Shown: positions 52,895 through 62,318, counted from the stretch's first letter. The stretch is DNA of 64,000 nucleotides from Athalassotoga sp049965695 (GCF_049965695.1 NZ_JBMFWB010000005.1:28370-92369), one strand, 5' to 3'. Program-made: numbers and translations. The notes: a model not told the origin generated them from the sequence alone.

Positions 52895-53907
52895 AGTGTT
52901 TGTCTCCTCAACTGACCACATGCCGCGGATATATCTTCTCCTTTTTCTGCCCTTATAACGGCTTCTATCCCGTTGTCTTTTAAAAATTTTTCAAAAATTT
53001 CTGCCCGATCCATCGGCGTTTTTTTGAAAGTCGAACCTGTATCGTTGTACCTTATGAGGTTAACGTTGCACTTTATATCTTTTAGGATTTTCACGAGTTT
53101 TTGTGCATCATCAAGTGAATCGTTGAATTTATCAAAAAGAATATATTCAAAGGTCACCCTTCTATCTTTTGCCTTCTGATAGATTTTAACAGCCTCCATG
53201 AGATCTTCTAAACTATATTTTTTGTTCACAGGCATTATCATTGACCTTTTATCGTCTGTGGAGGCATGAAGAGAAATTGACAGAATGACATCGAGAGGTT
53301 CTTCGGAGAGTTTTAATATTCCGTCAACAATGCCAGCCGTTGATATTGAAACACGTCTTTGACTTATCTTGAAAGCCTTTGGATCTGTTATTACATGGAT
53401 GGCCTTAATAACCTCATCGTAATTCAACATTGGTTCTCCCATTCCCATGAAAACGATGTTGTTTATCTTTTCATTTTCAGATATCTCCATGCCAAGAATT
53501 TGAGATAAAATCTCTCCGGAAGTTAGATTTCTTACGTAGCCGGACATTCCCGTTGCGCAAAACGCACAATTTAGGGGACAGCCCACCTGTGATGAGATAC
53601 ATCCCGTTATCCTATCCGGATATCTTAAAATTACAGATTCAACAGTGTTGCCATCCGAATATTTCCACAAAAATTTCACAGTTCCATCCGATGATTTTGT
53701 TTTTTTTACGAGTTCTGGCATATCAATGATGAATTTCATTGAAATACGTTCTCTAAGTTGCTTTGAAAGATTTGTCATAACGGCAAAAGACGTGGCATGT
53801 TTTTTGTATATCCAGTCGAAAATCTGGGTTGTCCTGTAAGGTTCAAGTTTTTCCATTTCAAATTTATTTTTTAACGCCGTATAATCATAATCAAGGATGT
53901 TTTCCAT
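52891..53907 (-). CDS. rlmN: Dual-specificity 23S rRNA/tRNA adenine-C2 methyltransferase
   Basis: Radical SAM enzyme that methylates A2503 of 23S rRNA. The 338 residues have the cluster motif CPLNCAFCATG (CxxxCxxC, near residue 110), GMGEPMLNYDEV, STAGIV, and the second essential Cys in DISAACGQLRRQ at the C-terminus. ATG 53907. It overlaps rsgA by four bases, where Bacillus has the prpC-prkC phosphatase-kinase pair between the two genes. Confidence 0.94.
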   Translation of the reverse strand: MENILDYDYTALKNKFEMEKLEPYRTTQIFDWIYKKHATSFAVMTNLSKQLRERISMKFIIDMPELVKKTKSSDGTVKFLWKYSDGNTVESVILRYPDRITGCISSQVGCPLNCAFCATGMSGYVRNLTSGEILSQILGMEISENEKINNIVFMGMGEPMLNYDEVIKAIHVITDPKAFKISQRRVSISTAGIVDGILKLSEEPLDVILSISLHASTDDKRSMIMPVNKKYSLEDLMEAVKIYQKAKDRRVTFEYILFDKFNDSLDDAQKLVKILKDIKCNVNLIRYNDTGSTFKKTPMDRAEIFEKFLKDNGIEAVIRAEKGEDISAACGQLRRQTL

Positions 53908-53939
53908 TTCCTTCGGCCACTCTCCCTTTTACGAAAAAG

Positions 53940-55181
53940 TCACCTTTTATCGCCCTTAACTATCTTTGAGATGTAGAAACCATCTATCCATTTCAAAAGT
54001 TGAACTCCTAACTTTTCAAAATCAAAATTCATCTTTCCCTCAAATGGATCAACACAAATAGCCTCATCGTGATTTTGGATGAATTTTGAAATCACGCCAT
54101 CCGTTTCCTCTTTTGTGACGGTGCAAACGGAATATATGATTTCGCCACCGTCAGAAAGATGTTCCCACAAATTTTCAAGCGTTTTTAACTGCATCTGAGC
54201 CTTTTCGGTGATGTCTTTTTCAGTCAATCTTAACAGCAAATCAGGGTGTTTCCCAATTGTACCTAAAGCCGTACATGGGGCATCAACAAGTATTTTATCA
54301 AATTTTTCATCTAATGTTGAATTGATGATATCTGTGTTGATCATTTTGGATGGGAATATCCTCATCCTTTTGAAATTATCCATCGCAATTGAAATTTTAG
54401 ATCTGTTTATATCGTTGTAAGTGACTACCGCTTGTGGATTTATTTGAACAAGATGAGTTGTTTTTGTCCCGACACCTCCGAATGCATCTAAAATTTTCTC
54501 TTCACCTTTAGGATCTACCACGATTCCGACAAGTTGTGAAGATTCATCCTGAAAGGTGAAATCTCCATTTTCAAATTGCTCAAAACCGTCAAGATCGATA
54601 CCTTCAGTGCACTTTATACCCCAAGGAGAAAAATGCGTTGGATAACTTTCTATATTTTGCTTGGTAAGATCTTGAATGATTTCGTCTCTTGATTTGTTAA
54701 CAGCCCTCAAATAAATTTCATGAAATTCATTTTTTTCAAGAAAAATTGGGAAAATGTCGCCGAGATCTTTTTTCAGTTTATCGTAAAGCCATGGCGGTAA
54801 TCCACTTTCAAAATGGGTTTTATCTGAAATTTCAGAAATTTTTCTGAGTACGGCGTTAACAAGCCCTTTGAATTTTGGTCTAGCAATACTTGTGTATTCA
54901 TTTACAACCGCATATGATGGTATTTTCATTTCGATCAGTTCATACGTACCCATTCTGAGGATGTTTTTAAGATCTTTAGGCGTTTTTTTAGCATCTTTAA
55001 GAAAAGTATCGATGATTTTGTCTATTTCAAAGTAGTATCTAAGAGTCCCATAAACCAATCTTCTGACGAAAGCCCTATCCTGTTTTGTAAGATTTGAAGT
55101 TTTTTTCCATGCATTTCTTGGTATAAAAAAATTTGAGATCCCCTCGTTGAGGATCTCAAGTGCCACAATTCTTGCCTTCAT
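53940..55181 (-). CDS. rsmB: 16S rRNA (cytosine-967-C5)-methyltransferase
   Basis: 413 residues: an N-terminal NusB-like RNA-binding domain (about 1-135, with LTKQDRAFVRRLVYGTLRYY and FLKDAKKTPKDLKNILRMGTYEL) and a SAM methyltransferase domain with DAFGGVGTKTTHL, VDAPCTALGTIGKHPDLL and IIYSVCTVTKEE, where the two Cys are the release and nucleophile residues. ATG 55181 overlaps the yugP gene by four bases; rlmN follows after 32 bases. Confidence 0.93.
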   Translation of the reverse strand: MKARIVALEILNEGISNFFIPRNAWKKTSNLTKQDRAFVRRLVYGTLRYYFEIDKIIDTFLKDAKKTPKDLKNILRMGTYELIEMKIPSYAVVNEYTSIARPKFKGLVNAVLRKISEISDKTHFESGLPPWLYDKLKKDLGDIFPIFLEKNEFHEIYLRAVNKSRDEIIQDLTKQNIESYPTHFSPWGIKCTEGIDLDGFEQFENGDFTFQDESSQLVGIVVDPKGEEKILDAFGGVGTKTTHLVQINPQAVVTYNDINRSKISIAMDNFKRMRIFPSKMINTDIINSTLDEKFDKILVDAPCTALGTIGKHPDLLLRLTEKDITEKAQMQLKTLENLWEHLSDGGEIIYSVCTVTKEETDGVISKFIQNHDEAICVDPFEGKMNFDFEKLGVQLLKWIDGFYISKIVKGDKR

Positions 55182-55861
55182 CTTCTAACCATGTTAGATA
55201 TAAGTATCAACCTTAGCAGTTGTAAAGCCGCCATTGCAACACTTGCAACATAGGTCATGGCTGCCGCACTTAAAACTTTGCGTGCCATTGTAACCTCTCC
55301 TTCAGGCATTGCCATTACATTCCTGAGCATCACAAGAGCCCTATGAGAAGCATCAAGTTCAACTGGCAGTGTGACAAGCGTAAATATAACGAAAAAGCTG
55401 AAAAGGATTATACCTATCTGCATCAAAAATGTGCTGTAAAAAATCAAACCTAAAAAGAATATGATCCACGAAAGGCTTGAACCTATATTGGCAGTTGGAA
55501 CTATCGCGTCTCTTACTATCAAAGGCACGTAATGATGAGCGTGTTGTACGGCATGCCCAGTCTCGTGAGCGACAACGCCAAGTGCCGCTATCGAATTGCT
55601 TGAATAAGTAACGTCGGAAAGCCTTATAACCTTCGACCTTGGATCGTAATGGTCGGTTAACTGTCCTGGAATTCTCTCTATCTTTATGTTGTAAAGTCCA
55701 TTTGCGTCAAGCAACATCCTCGCAATTTGGGATCCGCTAACGTTCAATGAGGATCTCACCTGCGAGTATCTTTTAAATGTAGTCGTAACTTTTGTTTGAG
55801 CCCATATGGCAAGCACTATCGCTGGAATCAAGATCACCATCGAAGCAAACCACAAAAACAT
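55178..55861 (-). CDS. Membrane zinc metallopeptidase, YugP family
   Basis: 227 residues with an N-terminal membrane helix, the zinc motif HETGH (HEXXH) in GVVAHETGHAVQHAHHYVPL near residue 106, and two more hydrophobic segments after it. LPVELDASHRAL provides the downstream acidic ligand expected for the Zn_peptidase_2/YugP family. Physiological target unknown. The same family lies close to rsmB in various Firmicutes. ATG 55861 has GAGGTGATG upstream; 50 bases separate it from the tetR gene. Confidence 0.87.
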   Translation of the reverse strand: MFLWFASMVILIPAIVLAIWAQTKVTTTFKRYSQVRSSLNVSGSQIARMLLDANGLYNIKIERIPGQLTDHYDPRSKVIRLSDVTYSSNSIAALGVVAHETGHAVQHAHHYVPLIVRDAIVPTANIGSSLSWIIFFLGLIFYSTFLMQIGIILFSFFVIFTLVTLPVELDASHRALVMLRNVMAMPEGEVTMARKVLSAAAMTYVASVAMAALQLLRLILISNMVRR

Positions 55862-55911
55862 CTTTTACATCACCTCACGCATATTATACAACTTTTAAGG
55901 CATTTTTTATC

Positions 55912-56463
55912 TTATCTTGCCAAACTTTTGATTATTATCAACTCTACTGTATCAGGAGACATCTGTCCATCAGGCAGTAAAGCGGAAGATCCGACTATGT
56001 CGGTTACAGCACGGGCATACTCGGCAGAATTTGAATCTATTTCCGAAGAAAGTACATCGGCAACTCGATTTACAAATCCGTCGTATTCTTTCTTGATATG
56101 TTCCCAACTTGATCCTTTTTCAGAATAGAAACGATTTTTTTCTCTTTCAATGAGCCTCAAAGATTGGCGATCGTTTCTCAAAAAATCTATGTAAGATCGC
56201 AGAAGAGATTTGGCTTTTTTGACGTATTTCCCGTCATTTTCTGAAACTCCAAAAACCTTATCTTCAAGTTTATGAAAGGCTTCATCCCATGCCGCTTTGA
56301 AAAGTTCACTTTTGCTTGGGAAATAATAATATATCAAAGGCTTTTTTACGTTGGCAATCTTGGCGATGTCTTCCATAGATACATCACCGTAAGACTTGGA
56401 AGAAAAAGCCTCTCTGGCAGCCTCAAGGATAATTTCTCTTATTCCGTTTGTTCTGATCGTCAT
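55912..56463 (-). CDS. TetR/AcrR-family transcriptional regulator
   Basis: 183 residues. The N-terminal helix-turn-helix is ILEAAREAFSSKSYGDVSMEDIAKIANVKKPLIYYYFPSKSELF (about 12-55), a clear TetR DNA-binding domain; the C-terminal half is helical and unassigned, as usual for the ligand domain. ATG 56463 has GAGGTAG upstream. A perfect inverted repeat lies 20 bases before the start, so self-repression is likely. It heads the yugP-rsmB-rlmN-rsgA-rpe run and diverges from prmA. Confidence 0.88.
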   Translation of the reverse strand: MTIRTNGIREIILEAAREAFSSKSYGDVSMEDIAKIANVKKPLIYYYFPSKSELFKAAWDEAFHKLEDKVFGVSENDGKYVKKAKSLLRSYIDFLRNDRQSLRLIEREKNRFYSEKGSSWEHIKKEYDGFVNRVADVLSSEIDSNSAEYARAVTDIVGSSALLPDGQMSPDTVELIIIKSLAR

Positions 56464-56483
56464 TTAAACTACCTCTTCTCGAC

Positions 56484-56501
56484 TTTGACCTATGAGTCAA
56501 A
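56484..56501. promoter_or_regulatory. Probable TetR-family operator
   Basis: TTTGAC, spacer CTATGA, GTCAAA: perfect 6-bp arms with a 6-base spacer. It sits just downstream of the leftward -10 box and thus over the start site, a good place for a repressor. Confidence 0.65.
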
Positions 56502-56504
56502 AAA

Positions 56505-56533
56505 ATGATATCATATTTTATAAAAAAATTCAA
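56505..56533 (-). promoter_or_regulatory. Promoter of the tetR operon
   Basis: On the minus strand TTGAAT (56533-56528), 17 bases, TATCAT (56510-56505). It partly overlaps the rightward prmA promoter region. Confidence 0.6.
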
Positions 56534-56537
56534 CTGT

Positions 56538-56543
56538 TATAAT
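56538..56543 (+). promoter_or_regulatory. Probable -10 box for prmA
   Basis: TATAAT in GTTATAATTG, 19 bases before the TTG start. No convincing -35 is visible (ATTTTA at the expected distance). Confidence 0.45.
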
Positions 56544-56562
56544 TGACAAAAGGAGTGTCATC

Positions 56563-57366
56563 TTGAAAAGAAAATCGTTCAAATTTGAAGTCGATAAAAG
56601 TTCATCTGACGAAATCATGGAATTACTTGCAAATTACGATTGCCAAAATTTTTATTCTGAATCGCGCCCCAATGACGACGAGGAAGTATTTCATCTTTTC
56701 TGCGATGAAGAAAAAGTCGATAAAATCATGAAAATTATTGTGGCAACATTCGAATTAGAATGGGTAGAAGACGAAGATTGGATCAAAAAGTGGTCTGAAA
56801 GTCTTAAAATAGTAAAAGTGGGAAATGAACTTTACGTTAATCCTAACCCGGACAAGTTTAAAGATCCTGAAAACGGAATAACCGTAAAGATTATACCGGG
56901 AATGGCCTTTGGAACGGGCGAACATGAAAGTACGAAGATCGCGATAAGATTTTTGCAAAAAGTTATGAAAAAGGGCTTAAGTGTTTGCGACGTTGGTTGT
57001 GGCAGCGGAATAATATCGGCCTTTGCCGTTAAACTTGGTGCAGAGAGAGTTTTGGCGTTAGATTCAGATCAGCTTGCAGTTCAACAATCTCTCGAAACGG
57101 CAGAATTGAACAACGTTGATTACGAAGTGAGAAAAAATGATTTGATGGAAGGCATCAATGAAAATTTTGATATCGTCGTGGCCAACATCTATTACGATGT
57201 GATAATCAAATTGATCGATCAACTCCCGAAAAACATCATATTCATAATATCAGGAATAGATAAAGGCCGTGAAAAAGATATGGAAAAAGCGTGTTTTAAA
57301 CGTGGAATGAATCTCATCGATAAAGACTGTGAAGGAGAATGGTGCGGTTTCATTTTTTCTTGTTGA
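56563..57366 (+). CDS. prmA: Ribosomal protein L11 methyltransferase
   Basis: 267 residues. An N-terminal small domain (EWVEDEDWIKKWSESLKIVKV) binds L11; the SAM domain has PGMAFGTGEHESTK (about 113-126) and VCDVGCGSGIISAFAVKLGA (about 140-160), then VANIYYDVI, where PrmA usually has NI(L/V). It trimethylates L11. Start TTG 56563 has AAAGGAGTG upstream. The final residues precede AGGAGG of the next gene by a few bases. Confidence 0.9.
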   Translation: MKRKSFKFEVDKSSSDEIMELLANYDCQNFYSESRPNDDEEVFHLFCDEEKVDKIMKIIVATFELEWVEDEDWIKKWSESLKIVKVGNELYVNPNPDKFKDPENGITVKIIPGMAFGTGEHESTKIAIRFLQKVMKKGLSVCDVGCGSGIISAFAVKLGAERVLALDSDQLAVQQSLETAELNNVDYEVRKNDLMEGINENFDIVVANIYYDVIIKLIDQLPKNIIFIISGIDKGREKDMEKACFKRGMNLIDKDCEGEWCGFIFSC

Positions 57367-57378
57367 GGAGGTAAAAAT

Positions 57379-58182
57379 ATGAAAAGGTTTGCGGTTATCA
57401 TTTTAATTTTGGGATTTACGATATCTGTTTTTGCGGACGGCAGTTTTAGAACTTTTATTTACCAAGGGCCCCAATGGATGACCTCTTATTCTCAGAAAAT
57501 AGGAAATATCCTTTTACTCGAAACCCTTGGAACAACCGGTGTTGGTGGTGCAATCGGCTTTTCAAACACCACAATAGATAGACAGCAGGTTGGATTTTTA
57601 AATTTAATGGTTGGTAAAACAACTTATTCGGCCGCCATTGGAATTGACATCAGTCCATTGACTCCCGTCGGATATTTCGAATACGAAACGATGAGGACGA
57701 TTGCCCCGATCTTTTACGATCTGGATCTTACGCTTGGAAATTACGGATTGCCAAATTTCGGAGTTGATTTTAACGGGAGGACTCAATTCGTGTTTTCAAA
57801 TCTTTCTCTTTACGCTCAGACACATTTTTATCTTGTCTTTACATCTGATTTGCAGGATATGACGGACATAGAAATTGGGTATTCTCCAATCAAAGGATCT
57901 TTTCTTTCAACAACCGAAGTTGGGAATCTTTATTTCCTGACAGGAGGATTTGAATTTAAAAATCTCGGTTTTTCGATTGATCTTGGAGCCGGCTTTAACG
58001 CAAACGGTATAGGTCCCGGAATCGGAATTTCCGCAGCCCAGCAATCCCTTGAAAACAGTTGGACTATTAGATTCATGCCATCGAACTCGGGTCCCGCTGT
58101 TTATGCGATTTTTACAAGTCAAAGTGGAAGATTAACCGTTGGATACAACATGGGATCGGTGTATCTTTCAGTTGAAGACTGA
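57379..58182 (+). CDS. Exported beta-rich envelope protein
   Basis: 267 residues with a signal peptide (MKRFAVIILILGFTISVFA). The mature part consists of amphipathic strands with many Gly, Thr and aromatic residues (GGAIGFSNTTIDRQQVGFL, RLTVGYNMGSVYLSVED), like the outer-membrane barrel candidates elsewhere in the window but without a C-terminal Phe. No family recognised. ATG 57379 follows GAGGAGG, 12 bases after prmA; its end overlaps hemW by 11 bases, so it is embedded in a housekeeping operon. Confidence 0.65.
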   Translation: MKRFAVIILILGFTISVFADGSFRTFIYQGPQWMTSYSQKIGNILLLETLGTTGVGGAIGFSNTTIDRQQVGFLNLMVGKTTYSAAIGIDISPLTPVGYFEYETMRTIAPIFYDLDLTLGNYGLPNFGVDFNGRTQFVFSNLSLYAQTHFYLVFTSDLQDMTDIEIGYSPIKGSFLSTTEVGNLYFLTGGFEFKNLGFSIDLGAGFNANGIGPGIGISAAQQSLENSWTIRFMPSNSGPAVYAIFTSQSGRLTVGYNMGSVYLSVED

Positions 58183-59293
58183 TATTTCTATCTACGTTCA
58201 CGTGCCTTTCTGTTCGAGAAGGTGCATCTATTGCGATTTTACATCATACGTCAACGATAGATTTATATCCGATTATTTTGATGCAATTTATCATGAAATT
58301 GAAATTGTATCAAATCAATTGGGCGATGGGCACGTTTTTACCCTTTACTTTGGTGGTGGAACACCAAGTCATGTGCCAGTCAACTACATCTCAAATTTGG
58401 TTGATAAGATTCGTGTTAATTTTCGATACGATCCCGCAGAGATAACTTTTGAAATGAACCCGGAAGACGTAACCGTTGATCTTTGCCACGATCTCAAAGT
58501 AATTGGCGTTAATCGCGTAAGTCTTGGTTTGCAAAGCACATCGGATCAACTTTTAAAGGTCATAGGGCGGCCCTACAATCTTGAGACTTTTTTGAAAAAA
58601 TACGAGATAACAAGGATGTATTTTGACAACATAAACGTTGATCTTATGTATAACCTTCCATTTGAGATATTGTCAGACGTTGAATCTGATTTAAAAATTG
58701 TCGAAAAGATAAGGCCAGATCATGTTTCCTTTTATGAACTCGAAGTCCACGAAGAGGTGCCTCTTTATCCGATGATCAAATCAGGTGCCGTTAAACTTCC
58801 ATCGGAAGATGAATCTGAAAAAATGTACGAAGCGATAATTGAAAGTCTCGATAAACTCGGATACGAAAGATATGAACTCAGTTCATGGACAAGGGGAAAG
58901 CCATCTATTCACAACATAAATTACTGGGAAAACGGCGAATACATCGGATTTGGACTTTCGGCCGGTAGCCATCATGAAATGAGAAGATGGGTGAATACCT
59001 TTGATCTTGGAGAATACGTCCAAAAGTTGATCAAGGGTGAATTACCCCGTACTTACAATTCGATTAATTCTTTTAAAGCAGAACTCGCAGAAACATTTTT
59101 CATGGGATTAAGACTTAAAAAAGGTATAAATCTTGTCTCTTTGAAAGAAAGATTTGGAAACGAGGATGTGAATTTTTACATCAAAAAACTTGAAAAATTC
59201 TGCGGAGAATTTTTAGATTGTTCTAACGGGACGATTAAATTCACTCCCAGCGGAATGAAATTTTCGGCACTTGTACTTTCAGAATTAGTTTGA
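58172..59293 (+). CDS. hemW: Radical SAM heme chaperone HemW
   Basis: 373 residues from TTG 58172: VPFCSRRCIYCDF has the cluster Cys (14, 18, 21) in the HemW pattern, followed by LYFGGGTPSHVPVNYI, EMNPEDVTVDLC, VNRVSLGLQS and IHNINYWENGEYIGFGLSAGSHH. HemW moves heme into target proteins; the family is often misnamed coproporphyrinogen oxidase. The N-terminal residues that HemN needs are absent. The frame is open to 58139, but TTG 58172 gives the normal start. It converges on the GGDEF gene with a nine-base overlap. Confidence 0.9.
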   Translation: MKTDISIYVHVPFCSRRCIYCDFTSYVNDRFISDYFDAIYHEIEIVSNQLGDGHVFTLYFGGGTPSHVPVNYISNLVDKIRVNFRYDPAEITFEMNPEDVTVDLCHDLKVIGVNRVSLGLQSTSDQLLKVIGRPYNLETFLKKYEITRMYFDNINVDLMYNLPFEILSDVESDLKIVEKIRPDHVSFYELEVHEEVPLYPMIKSGAVKLPSEDESEKMYEAIIESLDKLGYERYELSSWTRGKPSIHNINYWENGEYIGFGLSAGSHHEMRRWVNTFDLGEYVQKLIKGELPRTYNSINSFKAELAETFFMGLRLKKGINLVSLKERFGNEDVNFYIKKLEKFCGEFLDCSNGTIKFTPSGMKFSALVLSELV

Positions 59294-60979
59294 AATTTCA
59301 ACCTGATTTTTTCCGTGCATTTTAGCCATGTAAAGTGCTTTATCGGCAACAGAAATGATGCCATTTGAAGTTAACGAATCAGATGGATATTCTGCTATAC
59401 CTATGCTTATCGTCACTTTAACAGGTGGATTCCCTTCAGCCACCGAAAGGCGCAAGCGTTCGGCTATTGTTCTGGCTATCATCTTTTCTGTGCCTCTTAA
59501 AATTATGGTGAATTCATCTCCTCCGTACCTTGCCGCTATATCACCGCGCCTTATCGATAATTTTATTCTTTCTGCCAAATATTCTATTATCACATCGCCC
59601 GCCTGGTGGCCATAAGAATCGTTGACAAATTTGAAATCGTCTATATCCATCATGAGAAGAGAAAATTTTTCTTTTTCTTGAACAAGTTTATCGATTCTGT
59701 TGTAAAACTCCGTGTGGTTGTAAAGGCCGGTTTGCGGATCACGGATCGTTTTTTCCTGTAAAGTTTCAAACTCGCTTGAATTTTCAATTGCGACTCTCAC
59801 TTGATCTGCAAATATCTCTAAAATTGTTATATCTTCCACTGAAGGCCTTTTCCCATTTTTTGGTTTATCCGGAGATATATACGCTATCATCTTCCCATTT
59901 TTATCGTAGATGGGAATCCATAAAAGATCTTTGTCTTTCCAACTTGTGCCATCAATTACATCGTATTTCCCAACGTAAACCATCTCATCCGGAAGATTTA
60001 TGTCTGCTTCTTCCGGTATGAAATACGAATTTGAAACTTTAAACTCATCTCTCATGATGTTTTTAACAAAAGAAAGAGTTGGACAATTCGCTTGAAGTTT
60101 TTTAAAATCATCTTCGGTGATACCGGAATAAGCGATTCTTTCGATTGAATCGTCCGGCCTTACAAGGCTGACAAGTACATATTCCCATCCAAGATCGTCA
60201 TGGATTATCGAAGCAACTCGCATCATCAAATCGACAAGAGAAATATTCGATTTCAAAAGTTCCGATACTTCAAGCACGCGTTTAAGTTCATTTACGTATT
60301 TTGAAAGTCTTACCTTTTCTTTTTCAAGTTCCATTCTGGATTTATTTTCAACCGAAAGCATGTAAGTGAGAAAAAACGGGAATAAAAGCGTGTAAACTGA
60401 AAAATATAATATCAAGTTATTGTCCAGATTCAAATAAAGCACGTATGCTGTCGGAATTACAAGCACGAATATGCCACTTTCAAGCAAGAGATATTTCAGG
60501 GCATCACGGAAATTTCTATATCTGTCCAAGTAGAAATAAAGGAAGAGATCTACAAGGATGAAATTCAATATTTTAAAAATCGCGAAAGCCACAATTAATC
60601 CATATATATTTACACCTAAGATTTGAATGGCAAGGCCAGCCACAGCGTAAGAAATGGCATATTGAGAACCACTGTAAATTCTTCTTGATAGGTCAATCTT
60701 TGTGTATTGAAACAAAGAGATAACGTAAGCGGCCATCGATGTAATGATAGGGCCAAAAACAACCAACATCGGAAAAAGAAAGAAAAAACTTGCTGAAATT
60801 GAAAATTTTCCGAACCTTATAACTCCAAAAGAATGAGCGAAATAAGCGGAAAGTATGAGGACAGTGAACAATGTGACACTTCTCACCAAAAAACTCCCCG
60901 ATCCCCAAATAAGGATCAGGAAGTAAAATAAATTAAGAATCGTAAGAGAAAAAATTATGAATCTACTTTTTTCATTCAT
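59285..60979 (-). CDS. Membrane diguanylate cyclase (GAF-GGDEF)
   Basis: 564 residues. Six or so N-terminal hydrophobic helices (about 5-205), a coiled segment (ENKSRMELEKEKVRLSKYV), a GAF-like domain (about 230-390), and a GGDEF domain with RYGGDEFTIIL. The product-inhibition site RRGD lies five residues before that motif. The cyclase makes cyclic-di-GMP from GTP. ATG 60979 is chosen since it overlaps the peptidase stop (ATGA); the frame is open to 61012. The HD-GYP protein at 27-28 kb could degrade the product. Confidence 0.9.
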   Translation of the reverse strand: MNEKSRFIIFSLTILNLFYFLILIWGSGSFLVRSVTLFTVLILSAYFAHSFGVIRFGKFSISASFFFLFPMLVVFGPIITSMAAYVISLFQYTKIDLSRRIYSGSQYAISYAVAGLAIQILGVNIYGLIVAFAIFKILNFILVDLFLYFYLDRYRNFRDALKYLLLESGIFVLVIPTAYVLYLNLDNNLILYFSVYTLLFPFFLTYMLSVENKSRMELEKEKVRLSKYVNELKRVLEVSELLKSNISLVDLMMRVASIIHDDLGWEYVLVSLVRPDDSIERIAYSGITEDDFKKLQANCPTLSFVKNIMRDEFKVSNSYFIPEEADINLPDEMVYVGKYDVIDGTSWKDKDLLWIPIYDKNGKMIAYISPDKPKNGKRPSVEDITILEIFADQVRVAIENSSEFETLQEKTIRDPQTGLYNHTEFYNRIDKLVQEKEKFSLLMMDIDDFKFVNDSYGHQAGDVIIEYLAERIKLSIRRGDIAARYGGDEFTIILRGTEKMIARTIAERLRLSVAEGNPPVKVTISIGIAEYPSDSLTSNGIISVADKALYMAKMHGKNQVEISN

Positions 60980-62313
60980 CTTGCAAAAGCGACTGAACCC
61001 ATAGGATCCCACGGAGGTAGTTCGACAGGTTTTTCTTTCAAGACTTTTTTCATCGCTGCGGATAGATATTTTTCATCAACGGCAACTTCGTAAACGTACT
61101 GATCGAACCATGAATCGCTCATTAAAAAATATCCTTTATCGCCTAATTGATCTCCCCAACTATTTTCAACTTTCCATTTTGTAGGATTTCCGTCGTCATC
61201 GATGTCAACACCGGTAAAAACCATGGCATGGGTCATAAGGCTGTCTCCATAATCGAGCCTTGTCGCTTTGTCGAACAAAAATTTCGTACCGTAAAGACTT
61301 TCGAAATCGTAAATTTCCGTATCCAAGATACCCTTTTCTCTTTCCATCATCTTGCCAACATCAGCGGTAAACCAGACTAAATTGCCATCAAGGATCATTT
61401 TTTTTGCAAGCGCTTTGAATTCATCAAGTTTAAGGTTGAGATACTTTATTCCATTTCCTCCTATAACATTTCCAAGATATTGAACTGTGTAAGTTTTCAT
61501 GAAATTTTTATCGGGCGTTGGACAATTTATAACGCTTACCATGCCGTCAATGGGCATTTCAACGAATTCTTTGTAAAATTCGACCGGCGTTATCCCTTCA
61601 ATTCTATGGAAGTTACCATCTTTGTCTTTATACTCGTAATCAAATTTTTCTGGCGGTAAACCTATGTTTATCGATAAAATTCTGTGAATCTCTTCAAGTA
61701 ATTCGGCTTTCTTTGATTGAATTTCTTTTGTCGTTTTACCTTTTTTAACCATTTCTCTTAAAACCATGGCATCTTCTCGAAGTTTCGTGTCAAGCAATCT
61801 GTTCATTGTAGCCGATTCACTTGTCTGAAAACTTTCATCCATTAACTCTTTTGGAAGTACCCCGTATTTTCCCACAAGATCTGTAAACATGCCCCATTGT
61901 CCGCCATCTTCAACTGGTTTCGAAAGAATCCACATGACGAGACGTCCGTTAAGATCTTCCTTCGCCGTTTCTATGATGCTTTCGAGAAAATAATTTGCCT
62001 TTTCAATCTTGTCGTAAAACATTTGATAACTTTGTGATAGTTCAAAATTATCAAGATTTAATTTGTTGGCGATACTTTCTCTTAGAAGATTCAATCCTGC
62101 GAACATCCAGCATCTTCCGCTTTTTTTCTGGTTCGTTATGCCTCTTGTTTTTATTTCGTTTGAAAATGTTCTGCTTAATCCCTGGGCATGAAGTCTGTTC
62201 ATCGCAACGACGTTAAGCGATCCATGAGAGACGGCGTTCATTGCAACGATGTTTTTTTCGGATGACTCAAAGTCCTTTCTGAACTTTTGAAGATCTTTCA
62301 TTTCGATTTTCAA
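60976..62313 (-). CDS. pepC: Aminopeptidase C (bleomycin hydrolase family)
   Basis: Cytosolic C1B cysteine peptidase of 445 residues. The catalytic Cys is in KKSGRCWMFAGLNLLRE (about residue 68), the His in LMTHAMVFTGVDID, and the Asn in WKVENSWGDQLGDKGYF; YFLMSDSWFDQYVYEV completes the domain. The family trims N-terminal residues from peptides. It lies five bases after the CoA-transferase B gene. Confidence 0.93.
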   Translation of the reverse strand: MKIEMKDLQKFRKDFESSEKNIVAMNAVSHGSLNVVAMNRLHAQGLSRTFSNEIKTRGITNQKKSGRCWMFAGLNLLRESIANKLNLDNFELSQSYQMFYDKIEKANYFLESIIETAKEDLNGRLVMWILSKPVEDGGQWGMFTDLVGKYGVLPKELMDESFQTSESATMNRLLDTKLREDAMVLREMVKKGKTTKEIQSKKAELLEEIHRILSINIGLPPEKFDYEYKDKDGNFHRIEGITPVEFYKEFVEMPIDGMVSVINCPTPDKNFMKTYTVQYLGNVIGGNGIKYLNLKLDEFKALAKKMILDGNLVWFTADVGKMMEREKGILDTEIYDFESLYGTKFLFDKATRLDYGDSLMTHAMVFTGVDIDDDGNPTKWKVENSWGDQLGDKGYFLMSDSWFDQYVYEVAVDEKYLSAAMKKVLKEKPVELPPWDPMGSVAFAR

Positions 62314-62318
62314 TTAAT

